DNA of 7,847 bases from positions 1-7,847 of the forward strand of contig JAXDLH010000040.1 of NCBI GenBank assembly GCA_034666705.1, read 5' to 3'. A model generated the notes under the pieces. It was not told the origin of the DNA. It saw only the letters and a program-made list of their open reading frames with translations, and did not search any database. Below are positions 1 through 5,777 of this stretch, one piece after another (the first letter of the stretch is position 1; each line of letters opens with the position of its first letter). Source of the DNA: JAXDLH01 sp034666705 (GTDB taxonomy: Bacteria > Chloroflexota > UBA6077 > SHYK01). The position numbers were made by a program, and so were the translations under genes.

Positions 1-78
1 CGTACAAGGGCGGCCGGGTGGCGACCGGCGCACTCGACGAGGACCCCGCGCGGAGCAGGCAAACGCGGGCAACGCCAA

Positions 79-125
79 GCGCCAGGGCCACTGCCGGCGA
101 GATTCGCCGGCAGTGGCCCTGGCGC
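79..125. repeat. 47-nt perfect hairpin beyond dioxygenase copy 1
   Basis: Positions 79-100 and 104-125 form a 22-bp perfect stem with a GAT loop (arms contain GCGCCAGGGCCACTGCC and its complement). It lies 38 bp past the dioxygenase stop on the minus strand. No T-run follows on either strand, so it may be a bidirectional stop or 3'-end protector rather than a classical intrinsic terminator. Bases 1-78 to its left hold no gene I can assign. A plus-strand frame from base 3 has high GC at third positions for its first 17 codons and could be the tail of a neighbouring gene, but it reads through the hairpin to a stop at 182-184. Confidence 0.6.
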
Positions 126-162
126 GCTGGTCGTAAGCCGAGATCGCCCCTGGCGTCTAAGG

Positions 163-1122
163 TTATGTCCAGTAGCCGAAAGTGACGCCATGACCGGTGC
201 TGGCCGGCGACCGGTAACAGGGCACATAGTCGATCAGCGTCATGCCAGTCGACTCGAACGCCCCGGCGACTGTCACCCAGTTTAGCGTTTCCGGCGTGCC
301 GGCGCCTCGGTTCAAGCGGTCGACCGGCAGCGAGCACAGCACGTCGGTGTGCCGCTCGACGAGCGCATCCACGACCTGGTGGTCGAACTCCTCGTCGAGC
401 ACCTGATGACTGAGCCCACCGGACGCGAAGAGCCCCACGCGCGCGTCGACGTCCCACGCCTCGATCGCCCGGCGCAGCGCCTTGCCTAGCGCGTAGCAAC
501 GCGCAGAGGTCGCCTGGTTCGGCAGATAGCGACTGAGCAGGAAGGGCACCATCGGCACGTCGCCATCCGGGGTGAAGCGCTCGTAGAGGAGGGTGAATGC
601 CTCGTCGAGCCCCGAGCCCTCATGGATCCGGTCGGTGCAGCCGACGTCGAAATCCTGCTCGATGAGCGCGCGGATCAGGTGGTTCGCGAGCTCCGGTTGA
701 CCCGGGCGCTCGACCAGCTCCAGCGGCGGCCGGCCGCCCTCACGGAAGCGCGCGTCCGGGTCATAGCGATTCGCGATCTTCTTCGCCACGGGTAGGGTCG
801 CACCGCGGAAGATGCCGAATACCGGCTGGTTGTCGTCCGGCCAGGTCCGGTGCGGATTGCTGACCGTGACGATGGCGTCCAGGTTGGCTTCCTGGACCAC
901 CTGCTTCAGCCTGGCGAGACCAGCCTGATTCGCCTCATGCCGCTTCTGCTGGACGGCGGGATCCAACTCCTTCTCGATGCCAGGCTTCGCCGCTTTCAGC
1001 AGCTCCTCGTAGTTGTAGCGGGGGTCGCGCGCGTCGCCCGCCCCGAGTCGGGGCCATTCGCTGGCGGGCGTCTGGATCGTCGGGCCGTGCGAGCTGCCAA
1101 TGCCGAGCACCACCTCTGCCAT
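163..1122 (-). CDS. LigB-type class III extradiol ring-cleavage dioxygenase (copy 1)
   Basis: This 319-residue cytoplasmic protein belongs to the class III (LigB/protocatechuate 4,5-dioxygenase beta-subunit) extradiol dioxygenases, non-heme Fe(II) enzymes that open catecholic rings next to the two hydroxyls. The LigB active-site set can be aligned by eye: H12 in GIGSSHGP and H91 in VSNPH as metal ligands, H239 in SGGLSHQ as the acid/base, and E278 in GTPETLNW as the third ligand. The C-terminus (DYVPCYR...GHGVTFGYW) is nearly identical to copy 2 at 2148-3140. The ATG at 1122 is preceded by AGGAGG (1127-1132). The gene starts 26 bp after the PanB-like gene, so the two are probably co-transcribed. 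No LigA-type alpha subunit is visible in the window. The family and active site are well supported; the substrate is unknown and may not be a simple catechol. Confidence 0.88.
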   Translation of the reverse strand: MAEVVLGIGSSHGPTIQTPASEWPRLGAGDARDPRYNYEELLKAAKPGIEKELDPAVQQKRHEANQAGLARLKQVVQEANLDAIVTVSNPHRTWPDDNQPVFGIFRGATLPVAKKIANRYDPDARFREGGRPPLELVERPGQPELANHLIRALIEQDFDVGCTDRIHEGSGLDEAFTLLYERFTPDGDVPMVPFLLSRYLPNQATSARCYALGKALRRAIEAWDVDARVGLFASGGLSHQVLDEEFDHQVVDALVERHTDVLCSLPVDRLNRGAGTPETLNWVTVAGAFESTGMTLIDYVPCYRSPASTGHGVTFGYWT

Positions 1123-1148
1123 TGTTCCTCCTGTGCCGCTTCGGCGGT

Positions 1149-1919
1149 CTAGAAATCCGCCGCGTCGACGAGCCCGCGCACCAACAGTGCCGAGTCATAG
1201 ATGTAGCGCCCGACATTGCGCGGACCGGCGTCGCGCTCGACCGCAGTCGCGCGTGGCACGAACTCGGTGAAGATGTGGCCGTCGGCCTCGGGTCCGGTCT
1301 GCCCGCCGAGCACGGGGATCTTCACCGTCTTGGCGACTTCGGCATAGATCTCGTGGGTGACGCCGGTCAGATCCAGTACCGAGGCGCCAGCCGCCTCGAG
1401 CTCCTGGGCCTCGCGGATGATCTGATCGCGGCGCCGGGCGATCATCTCGTCGGTCCGCGCCATGAAGTTGCCGATCGCCATAGTCGCCTGGGGGGAGAAG
1501 CCAAACTGCGGCCAGAGCGGAATCCCCGCGTTGCAGATCGCCTTCACAGTGTCCATGTTGGCCGCGGCGTTATCCACCTTGACCATGTCCGCATGGCCCT
1601 CTTTGACGAAACGGATCGCCGCCGCCAGAGCCGCCTTGTACCCCTCCTGCACGGGACCGAACGGCATGTCGCAGTTGACGACGGCATGCTCGGCGGCCGT
1701 GGCGACGGCGCGGGAGACGAGCACCATCTCGTCCACTGAGACCTGGTAGTGGGTAGGGTAGCCAAAATAGGCATTGCCGACGCTATCTCCCGCGGAAAGC
1801 AGGTCGCAGCCGGCGCGGTCGAGGATTTTGGCAACCTGGTAGTCGTAGCACACGCACGCCATGATCTTCTTACCCGCGGGCTTCATCTGCTGCAGCGCGG
1901 TGACGGTGAGTCGGGCCAT
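1149..1919 (-). CDS. PanB-like protein (ketopantoate hydroxymethyltransferase family), divergent active site
   Basis: This 256-residue protein has the overall pattern of PanB, the TIM-barrel enzyme that transfers a hydroxymethyl group to 2-oxoisovalerate in pantothenate synthesis. Visible family motifs are KKIMACVCYDY (17-27), AGDSVG (43-48, D45 a Mg ligand), NCDMPF (82-87, D84 a Mg ligand), VKVDN (113-117), FGFSPQ (139-144) and a DGH element at 213-215. Several signature residues differ. The Glu of the usual VKxEG is D116, the His of GHxGLTPQ is Q138, and the catalytic Glu of VLExVP appears to be T185. The usual GIGAG is GGQTG. The ATG at 1919 has GGAGGAG just upstream (1922-1928). It lies directly before dioxygenase copy 1 and is probably in its operon. 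Family membership is clear, but ketopantoate synthesis is doubtful; a C-C bond-forming or -breaking role on a related 2-oxo acid is an inference. No panC or panD is nearby. Confidence 0.82.
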   Translation of the reverse strand: MARLTVTALQQMKPAGKKIMACVCYDYQVAKILDRAGCDLLSAGDSVGNAYFGYPTHYQVSVDEMVLVSRAVATAAEHAVVNCDMPFGPVQEGYKAALAAAIRFVKEGHADMVKVDNAAANMDTVKAICNAGIPLWPQFGFSPQATMAIGNFMARTDEMIARRRDQIIREAQELEAAGASVLDLTGVTHEIYAEVAKTVKIPVLGGQTGPEADGHIFTEFVPRATAVERDAGPRNVGRYIYDSALLVRGLVDAADF

Positions 1920-1955
1920 CTCTCCTCCGATTCCCTTCGTAGGGTGCGTGGGCCG

Positions 1956-1961
1956 ATTCTA
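1956..1961 (-). promoter_or_regulatory. Candidate -10 element for the PanB-like/dioxygenase operon
   Basis: Read on the minus strand, TAGAAT lies about 37 bp upstream of the PanB-like ATG in an otherwise GC-rich stretch. It would give a 5' leader of about 30 nt carrying the GGAGGAG site. No convincing -35 is seen at 16-18 bp spacing, so this is a weak call. Confidence 0.3.
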
Positions 1962-1979
1962 TCCCAACCTGTGGTGCTG

Positions 1980-2035
1980 AGCGAGGCGACGGGTCCACAG
2001 CCATTTCGACGGAGTCACGGATCCTTCGCTTCGCT
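1980..2035. repeat. Imperfect inverted repeat, probable dispersed palindromic element
   Basis: Arms 1980-1996 (AGCGAGGCGACGGGTCC) and 2019-2035 (GGATCCTTCGCTTCGCT) are complementary at 14 of 17 positions around a 22-nt spacer. The right arm resembles the GATCCTTCGCTTCGCTCAGGATGAC-type intergenic repeat that I recall as common in Chloroflexota and other environmental genomes. The CTCAGGATGACC that would normally continue it occurs at 2089-2100, separated by about 53 bp. The element lies between dioxygenase copy 2 and the PanB-like gene. Confidence 0.5.
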
Positions 2036-2053
2036 GCTTTGGAAATAGACTTC

Positions 2054-2083
2054 CATGCCGCGGTGGCGCCCCGCCGGGGCATG
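2054..2083. repeat. GC-rich hairpin between dioxygenase copy 2 and the PanB-like gene
   Basis: CATGCC (2054-2059) pairs with GGCATG (2078-2083). The stem continues inward past one G-G mismatch and one G-T wobble to a loop of about 4 nt, giving roughly 12 pairs. It starts 65 bp beyond the stop of dioxygenase copy 2. No T-run follows on the minus strand, so it is not a classical intrinsic terminator. It may be part of the sequence separating the two halves of the neighbouring repeat. Confidence 0.45.
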
Positions 2084-2147
2084 ACGACTCAGGATGACCA
2101 GTACCTTGCGGCCGTCGTTCGCTCGCGCTGTTTCCAGTTGTCGAACG

Positions 2148-3140
2148 TTACCTCCAGTAGCCGAAGGTTACGCCGTGCCCGGTGCCGGCGATCGAACGGT
2201 AGCAGGGCACGTAGTCCTGCAGCTCCATCGTCCGCGGCTCCATCGCCCCCGCGGTGGCGACCCAGTTCAAGATCTCCGGCGTGCCTGGAGCGCGGTTGAG
2301 TTGGGCGCGATCCAGCGAGGTCAGCACGTCGGTATTGCCCTCGACCAGCGCGTCGATCACGACCCGGTCCAGCTCCTCATCCAGAATCTGGTGGCTCAAG
2401 CCACCGGATGCCATGATCGCCACCCGCTTATCCGAGTCCCAGCGCTCGATGACCCGCCGCAGGGTCTGGCCGAATTCATAGCAGCGACGGGGGGTCGCCT
2501 GATTCGGCAGGTAGCGGCTGAGCAAGACGGGCACATAGGGGATCGTGGCCTCGGTGTCGAACCGCTGGTACAGCAGGTTATAGGCGCTGTCCAGCCCGGC
2601 GCCGGGCCGGGACTGGAAGCTCGCCGCCACGTCGATGCCTTCCTCGATCAGTCCGTTCATGAGATGGCGCGCGAGATCGCCGTCGGTCGGGAACTGCCGG
2701 TTGTCGCCACGCGGCCGTGCGGCCTGCGCCGCCTCATCGCGAGCCGTGCGGGTCTCTGCTTGGTCCTCGCGCCACCGGGACGGCCGGGTCTTCGCGCGCT
2801 CGTCGGCGAAGGTCGGCGCGTCGTTCAGGTGGATGCCAAACGTGGGTTGCATGAGGTCGGTGGTGACGCCGCCGTGAGGGTTGCTCAGTACGACGATCAC
2901 GTCCGGCCGGGCATCCTGAATCACACCCCAGAGCTGCGCCACGTTGCGTTGCAGCGCGTCGTACCGCTCGCGGAACTTGTCGATGGTGACCTCTCGCTCG
3001 ATACCCGGCCGGTGCGGCAGCGACGCGTAGTCGTAGCGTCCGTCGGCCTGGTCTTTCTCCCCCAGCTCCGACCAGCGCTCCGGCGGCGTATTCATCGTCG
3101 GTCCGTGCGAGCTGCCGACGCCGAGCACGATCTCAGCCAT
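2148..3140 (-). CDS. LigB-type class III extradiol ring-cleavage dioxygenase (copy 2)
   Basis: This 330-residue protein is a paralogue of the gene at 163-1122. The two share the N-terminus (MAE-VLG-GSSHGPT), an RYLPNQAT segment, the GGLSHQ-LDEE region and the last 20 or so residues almost unchanged. The LigB-type active-site residues are present: H12 and H89 as iron ligands, H250 as acid/base and E289 as third ligand. Compared with copy 1 it has a longer, strongly charged Arg/Glu/Asp-rich stretch at about residues 112-150, between the second His and the GLIEEGID region. The ATG at 3140 is preceded by GGGAGGTG (3145-3152). It begins 27 bp after the EamA transporter stop, so the two are likely one transcript. 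Residue differences near the insert suggest a different substrate or partner from copy 1, which is an inference. Confidence 0.88.
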   Translation of the reverse strand: MAEIVLGVGSSHGPTMNTPPERWSELGEKDQADGRYDYASLPHRPGIEREVTIDKFRERYDALQRNVAQLWGVIQDARPDVIVVLSNPHGGVTTDLMQPTFGIHLNDAPTFADERAKTRPSRWREDQAETRTARDEAAQAARPRGDNRQFPTDGDLARHLMNGLIEEGIDVAASFQSRPGAGLDSAYNLLYQRFDTEATIPYVPVLLSRYLPNQATPRRCYEFGQTLRRVIERWDSDKRVAIMASGGLSHQILDEELDRVVIDALVEGNTDVLTSLDRAQLNRAPGTPEILNWVATAGAMEPRTMELQDYVPCYRSIAGTGHGVTFGYWR

Positions 3141-3167
3141 AGTGCACCTCCCTGCTTTTGGCCAATC

Positions 3168-4061
3168 TTACGCCGGAGCGAGCGGCGGCGCGCTGCGCTT
3201 GCCGGCAGGCTCCCCGGAGGCGAGGTAGACGCCGGCGAGGGCCAGCACCGCACCTGCAGCCTGGATTGGGCCAAGCGTTTCCCCCAGCAGCAGCGCCGCG
3301 ATGACGACCGCCGCGACTGGCTCGATGTAGCCGTAGACCGCCGTCGCCTGCGGGCCCCACTGCTCGATCGAGCGGACCCAGAACACGGTCGCCACGACCA
3401 ACCCGAGCGTCGCGCCGTAGAGCAGGCCCATCCACGCAGTTGGCGAGAGATGCGCCCAATCCACACTCAGTATGTCAGGGACGCCGAACGGGACGATGAG
3501 CGTGCCGGCGATGACGAGGGTCGACGCCGCCGCGCGGACCGAGCCGACCGCGCGCGCGAGCGGACCTATGGCGATCCCGTACCAGGTCCAGGCGAAGGCC
3601 GCGGCGAGCGCCAGGACGTTGCCCAGCAGCGTTCCGCCCCCGCCGCTGGCGCCGACGACGAGCGCGACGCCGGCGAGTCCAATGCCAAGACCGAACCATT
3701 GGCGAGTCCCGAGGCGTTGGCGTCCGGTCGCGGCCAGCCAGCCCGCGGTCAGCAGGGGCGCCGTCGCTAGCAAGATCGCGCTGATGCTCGCCGTGGTGAG
3801 CTGAATCCCGAGGAGCAGCAGCACCTGAAACGACGTCTGCGCCAAGCCGGCGCCGACGAGGGCGCGCCACACTGGTTGGTCCAGGTGCGGCCAACCCGAG
3901 CGACCCGAGAATACCAGCAATAGGATCGCGGCAAGCAGAATGCGCACCGCAATGAATGGCAGCACGGGGATCTCGCGCATCCCGAGCTTGGCGGCCGTGA
4001 ACACGCCGCCCCAGAGGACCGTGGCCACGAGCGGCTCGACGAGGATCCGACCCACCCACAT
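3168..4061 (-). CDS. DMT-superfamily EamA-type transporter
   Basis: This 297-residue integral membrane protein has about ten predicted helices (roughly 8-28, 34-52, 66-86, 92-111, 121-138, 145-164, 175-195, 208-228, 238-259 and 263-282), the two five-helix EamA repeats of the drug/metabolite transporter superfamily. Typical features are the WGG near the N-terminus (17-19), the ATAPLLTA stretch (99-106) opening the fourth helix, and a YGYIEPVAAV...LLGE motif at 243-261 in the second repeat. Family members usually export small metabolites, but the substrate cannot be read from sequence. The ATG at 4061 has only a weak GGGGG upstream and an in-frame stop lies just before it; a GTG two codons later is an alternative. 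The 27-bp gap to dioxygenase copy 2 suggests co-transcription and a link to that enzyme's substrate or product. Confidence 0.86.
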   Translation of the reverse strand: MWVGRILVEPLVATVLWGGVFTAAKLGMREIPVLPFIAVRILLAAILLLVFSGRSGWPHLDQPVWRALVGAGLAQTSFQVLLLLGIQLTTASISAILLATAPLLTAGWLAATGRQRLGTRQWFGLGIGLAGVALVVGASGGGGTLLGNVLALAAAFAWTWYGIAIGPLARAVGSVRAAASTLVIAGTLIVPFGVPDILSVDWAHLSPTAWMGLLYGATLGLVVATVFWVRSIEQWGPQATAVYGYIEPVAAVVIAALLLGETLGPIQAAGAVLALAGVYLASGEPAGKRSAPPLAPA

Positions 4062-4109
4062 CCCCCGCAGTGATCAACTGGGCGCGGCGGCGATGCACCA
4101 GACTCGAAT

Positions 4110-4142
4110 CGGTAGGGCGGGGGACAAGCCCCCGCCCTACCG
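4110..4142. repeat. REP-like perfect palindrome (GTAGGGCG type)
   Basis: A 14-bp perfect stem (4110-4123 CGGTAGGGCGGGGG with 4129-4142 CCCCCGCCCTACCG) surrounds a 5-nt ACAAG loop. It lies in the 247-bp gap between the EamA and HDO-type genes. No T-run follows on either strand. The GTAGGGC...GCCCTAC form with a short ACAAG-like loop matches dispersed palindromes I recall from Chloroflexota intergenic DNA. It could act as a transcript stabiliser or attenuator. The rest of the gap holds no gene I can support. Confidence 0.65.
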
Positions 4143-4187
4143 GACGCCAAGGTTGGCCGCCGAGATCTGCACTCCAACCCGGTCTGC

Positions 4188-4297
4188 TTGCTTAATGGGC
4201 TTCGCCCTACGAGGTTAACAACGTCGTTCCCGTCCTGGCATGCGAATGCGCCCGTGGTTCCCGCGATGCTGTTAAGCAATCGACGTGAAGCCCATTA
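4188..4297. repeat. Short inverted repeats flanking the HDO-gene 3' region
   Basis: TAATGGGCTTC (4193-4203) is the exact reverse complement of 4287-4297, and TTGCTTAA (4188-4195) is the reverse complement of 4272-4279. The two blocks overlap on the left and are separate and in swapped order on the right. The left copy continues into GCCCTACG, resembling the nearby GTAGGGCG palindrome in reverse. This looks like decayed dispersed-repeat sequence. Chance similarity is possible because the matches are short. Confidence 0.3.
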
Positions 4298-4308
4298 GAA
4301 TTCGGCGA

Positions 4309-5067
4309 TTACGTCGATGCGCGGGTATTGGCGCGGAGCCAGTCACGCCAACGGGCGTACGACGGCTCCTCGTCCACGTAGCAGCGCACGATGCCGTCGA
4401 ACACCAGCCAGAACACGTCGAGCGTCCGCTGTACCGCATCGCGCACGGCAGCCTGCTTCTCCTCAGTGTCGGCGAACCGCTCGACGGCGAGGGCCCCGAC
4501 CGAGCCATGCTCGTCCTCGACCTCGATGTGCACGGTCCAGTAGCCCATCGCCTCGGGCGCAATGTCATAGTGGGTGCGCAGCCCGCGGACAATCCGCTTC
4601 ATTCGCTCGGCGGCGGTGCCTTCGAGGGCGTACCCCTGCGCAGCCATCGCCTCGATCCACGGCCGCTGATAGAACAGCACGTCGCGCCAGTTGAGCAGCG
4701 CGGCCGTCTCGGGCAGCGGCTCCGCGGCGTCGAGCGCTGCCGGCGGCAGGCCGAGCGCCTGGCCAAAATCGAGGAAGAGGTCGCGGTGGCTCTTGCTGCC
4801 GGAGACCTGACCGGTACCCTCCTCCAGCAGATTCTCGAGCAGATGCTTCTCCACATCAGGGTCGTCCGGGCAGCGGGCGTAGAGCGCCGCGATCGGCTTG
4901 GGGAAGATCTTCGCGAAGAGCTGATAGAACTGGACCGAGAAGCCGAGCAGTTGCGCCCTGGTCAATTCACCTCGCTCGATCATCCCGATCAGCGGGTGGT
5001 CCTTCGAGTGGCGGGCCGCCACCACCCCGTAGAGCTCCTGCGCGAATGAGCTTGCCATTGCCGTCAT
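4309..5067 (-). CDS. Heme-oxygenase-fold iron-containing oxidase (TenA/PqqC/CADD-like, HDO family)
   Basis: This 252-residue, largely helical protein matches the TenA/PqqC-like heme-oxygenase-fold group, many of which are non-heme di-iron or iron oxidases (CADD, UndA, SznF types). Candidate metal ligands follow the HDO order: Glu in LLENLLEEG (78-83), H94 in SHRDLF, E149 in YALEG, and H180, E184 and H187 in HIEVEDEH. The last motif is H-x3-E-x2-H, where characterised members usually have H-x3-D-x2-H. The start chosen is the ATG at 5067, which has GGGAGGGGG six bases upstream (5074-5082). An upstream GTG at 5091 would place that site inside the gene. Stand-alone members oxidise or decarboxylate small acids or amines; the substrate here is unknown. 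It precedes the EamA/dioxygenase genes after a gap of about 250 bp. Confidence 0.75.
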   Translation of the reverse strand: MTAMASSFAQELYGVVAARHSKDHPLIGMIERGELTRAQLLGFSVQFYQLFAKIFPKPIAALYARCPDDPDVEKHLLENLLEEGTGQVSGSKSHRDLFLDFGQALGLPPAALDAAEPLPETAALLNWRDVLFYQRPWIEAMAAQGYALEGTAAERMKRIVRGLRTHYDIAPEAMGYWTVHIEVEDEHGSVGALAVERFADTEEKQAAVRDAVQRTLDVFWLVFDGIVRCYVDEEPSYARWRDWLRANTRAST

Positions 5068-5073
5068 TGCGAG

Positions 5074-5082
5074 CCCCCTCCC
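5074..5082 (-). promoter_or_regulatory. Ribosome binding site deciding the HDO gene start
   Basis: On the minus strand GGGAGGGGG sits six bases before the ATG at 5067. It favours that ATG over the upstream in-frame GTG at 5091 and over the ATG three codons further in. Confidence 0.65.
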
Positions 5083-5194
5083 GTGCAGCACGCCAGCGGT
5101 TCAGGCGCCAGCAGTTCGCTCCGATCATAGCGGATGACGAAAGGGACCGGGCACGGGGATGTGCCCGCGACGGACCGATGCCGGGACGTCAGTG

Positions 5195-5241
5195 CCCCAA
5201 GACCGCGCTTGAAGCGGCATGCCTCGAGCGCGGCCTTGGGG
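5195..5241 (-). terminator. Hairpin just beyond the SnoaL-like gene, possible terminator
   Basis: Fifteen-nt arms 5195-5209 (CCCCAAGACCGCGCT) and 5227-5241 (AGCGCGGCCTTGGGG) pair at 14 of 15 positions around a 17-nt loop. On the minus strand the hairpin begins 15 bp after the SnoaL-like stop codon, where a terminator would be expected. It lacks a T-run, so it could instead be a 3'-end stabilising structure. A second, weaker stem (5148-5154 with 5161-5167) lies a little further downstream. Confidence 0.4.
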
Positions 5242-5256
5242 GCTGGGAAGGCCGTG

Positions 5257-5682
5257 TCAGGCGGCGGCCGGGACCGCGCCGAGCTGCTGGAGCATGCCCA
5301 GCGTGTCCCAGCTTACCCAGTCTTCCGCCCAGATCCCATCCGAGAAGCGACTGAGGACGATGCCACGCACGACTGCCGACTTGCCGCCCGGCGGGAGGCC
5401 CATCAGCGGTCCAGTCTGCGTCCCGTAGACGGTGAAGCGCCATGCCACGCGGTCGCCCTCGGCGACCAGATCCTCGATCTCCATCCGCAGATCTGGCATC
5501 GCGGTGCGCAGGCCCGTCACGAACTCGCAGAGGCCGGCGGGCCCGTGTACGCCCTCGGGCGCGGTCGGGTCGTGAAGAACGTAGCTCGGCGCATACATCC
5601 CGTCCGCACTCTCGAAGCGACCATGGTTCCAGGCATCTTCTACCCAGTGACGAATCGTGGCCTTGTTGGCGTCCTCAGACAT
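5257..5682 (-). CDS. SnoaL-like / ester cyclase family protein
   Basis: This 141-residue protein has the length and motifs of the SnoaL-like fold (NTF2-like cone). Visible are YVLHDPT with H37/D38, HGPAGLCEFVTGLR (46-59), MPDLRMEIEDLVAEGDRV (62-79), GLPPGGK (95-101) and the terminal DGIWAEDWVSWDTLGMLQQLG with D126 at the position of the conserved acid in SnoaL-type cyclases. Characterised relatives close polyketide rings, but most stand-alone bacterial members have no known substrate. There is no signal peptide, so it is probably cytoplasmic. The ATG at 5682 has GGAGGAGG (5691-5698) eight bases upstream. It lies 95 bp after the HD-GYP/LuxR gene and 189 bp before the HDO-type gene, with a hairpin in the latter gap, so it may be transcribed alone. 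Family is confident, function open. Confidence 0.82.
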   Translation of the reverse strand: MSEDANKATIRHWVEDAWNHGRFESADGMYAPSYVLHDPTAPEGVHGPAGLCEFVTGLRTAMPDLRMEIEDLVAEGDRVAWRFTVYGTQTGPLMGLPPGGKSAVVRGIVLSRFSDGIWAEDWVSWDTLGMLQQLGAVPAAA

Positions 5683-5777
5683 TAGGGCTTCCTCCTCCGT
5701 ATTCTCGTCGCCGCGTTACCTGCGGCTCGAGAGAAAGGGTAGGGTGCTGACTTGCCCCGCCACATGAGGAGTTCACC

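Noticed and set aside
2094..3770. Long open frame of 558 codons on the plus strand
   Set aside because: It lies antisense across dioxygenase copy 2 and most of the EamA gene. Its translation is Arg/Gly/Ala-rich with no family motifs, as expected for a mirror frame in GC-rich coding DNA.
4062..4308. tRNA or small RNA in the gap between the EamA and HDO genes
   Set aside because: The hairpins present do not fold as a cloverleaf, and no T-loop-like sequence or promoter is visible.
4285..5049. 254-codon open frame on the plus strand
   Set aside because: It is antisense to the HDO-type oxidase, which has clear motifs and a ribosome binding site. The plus-strand translation shows no recognisable domain.
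5068..5091. GTG start at 5091 for the HDO-type gene
   Set aside because: The strong GGGAGGGGG lies downstream of this GTG and is correctly spaced for the ATG at 5067.
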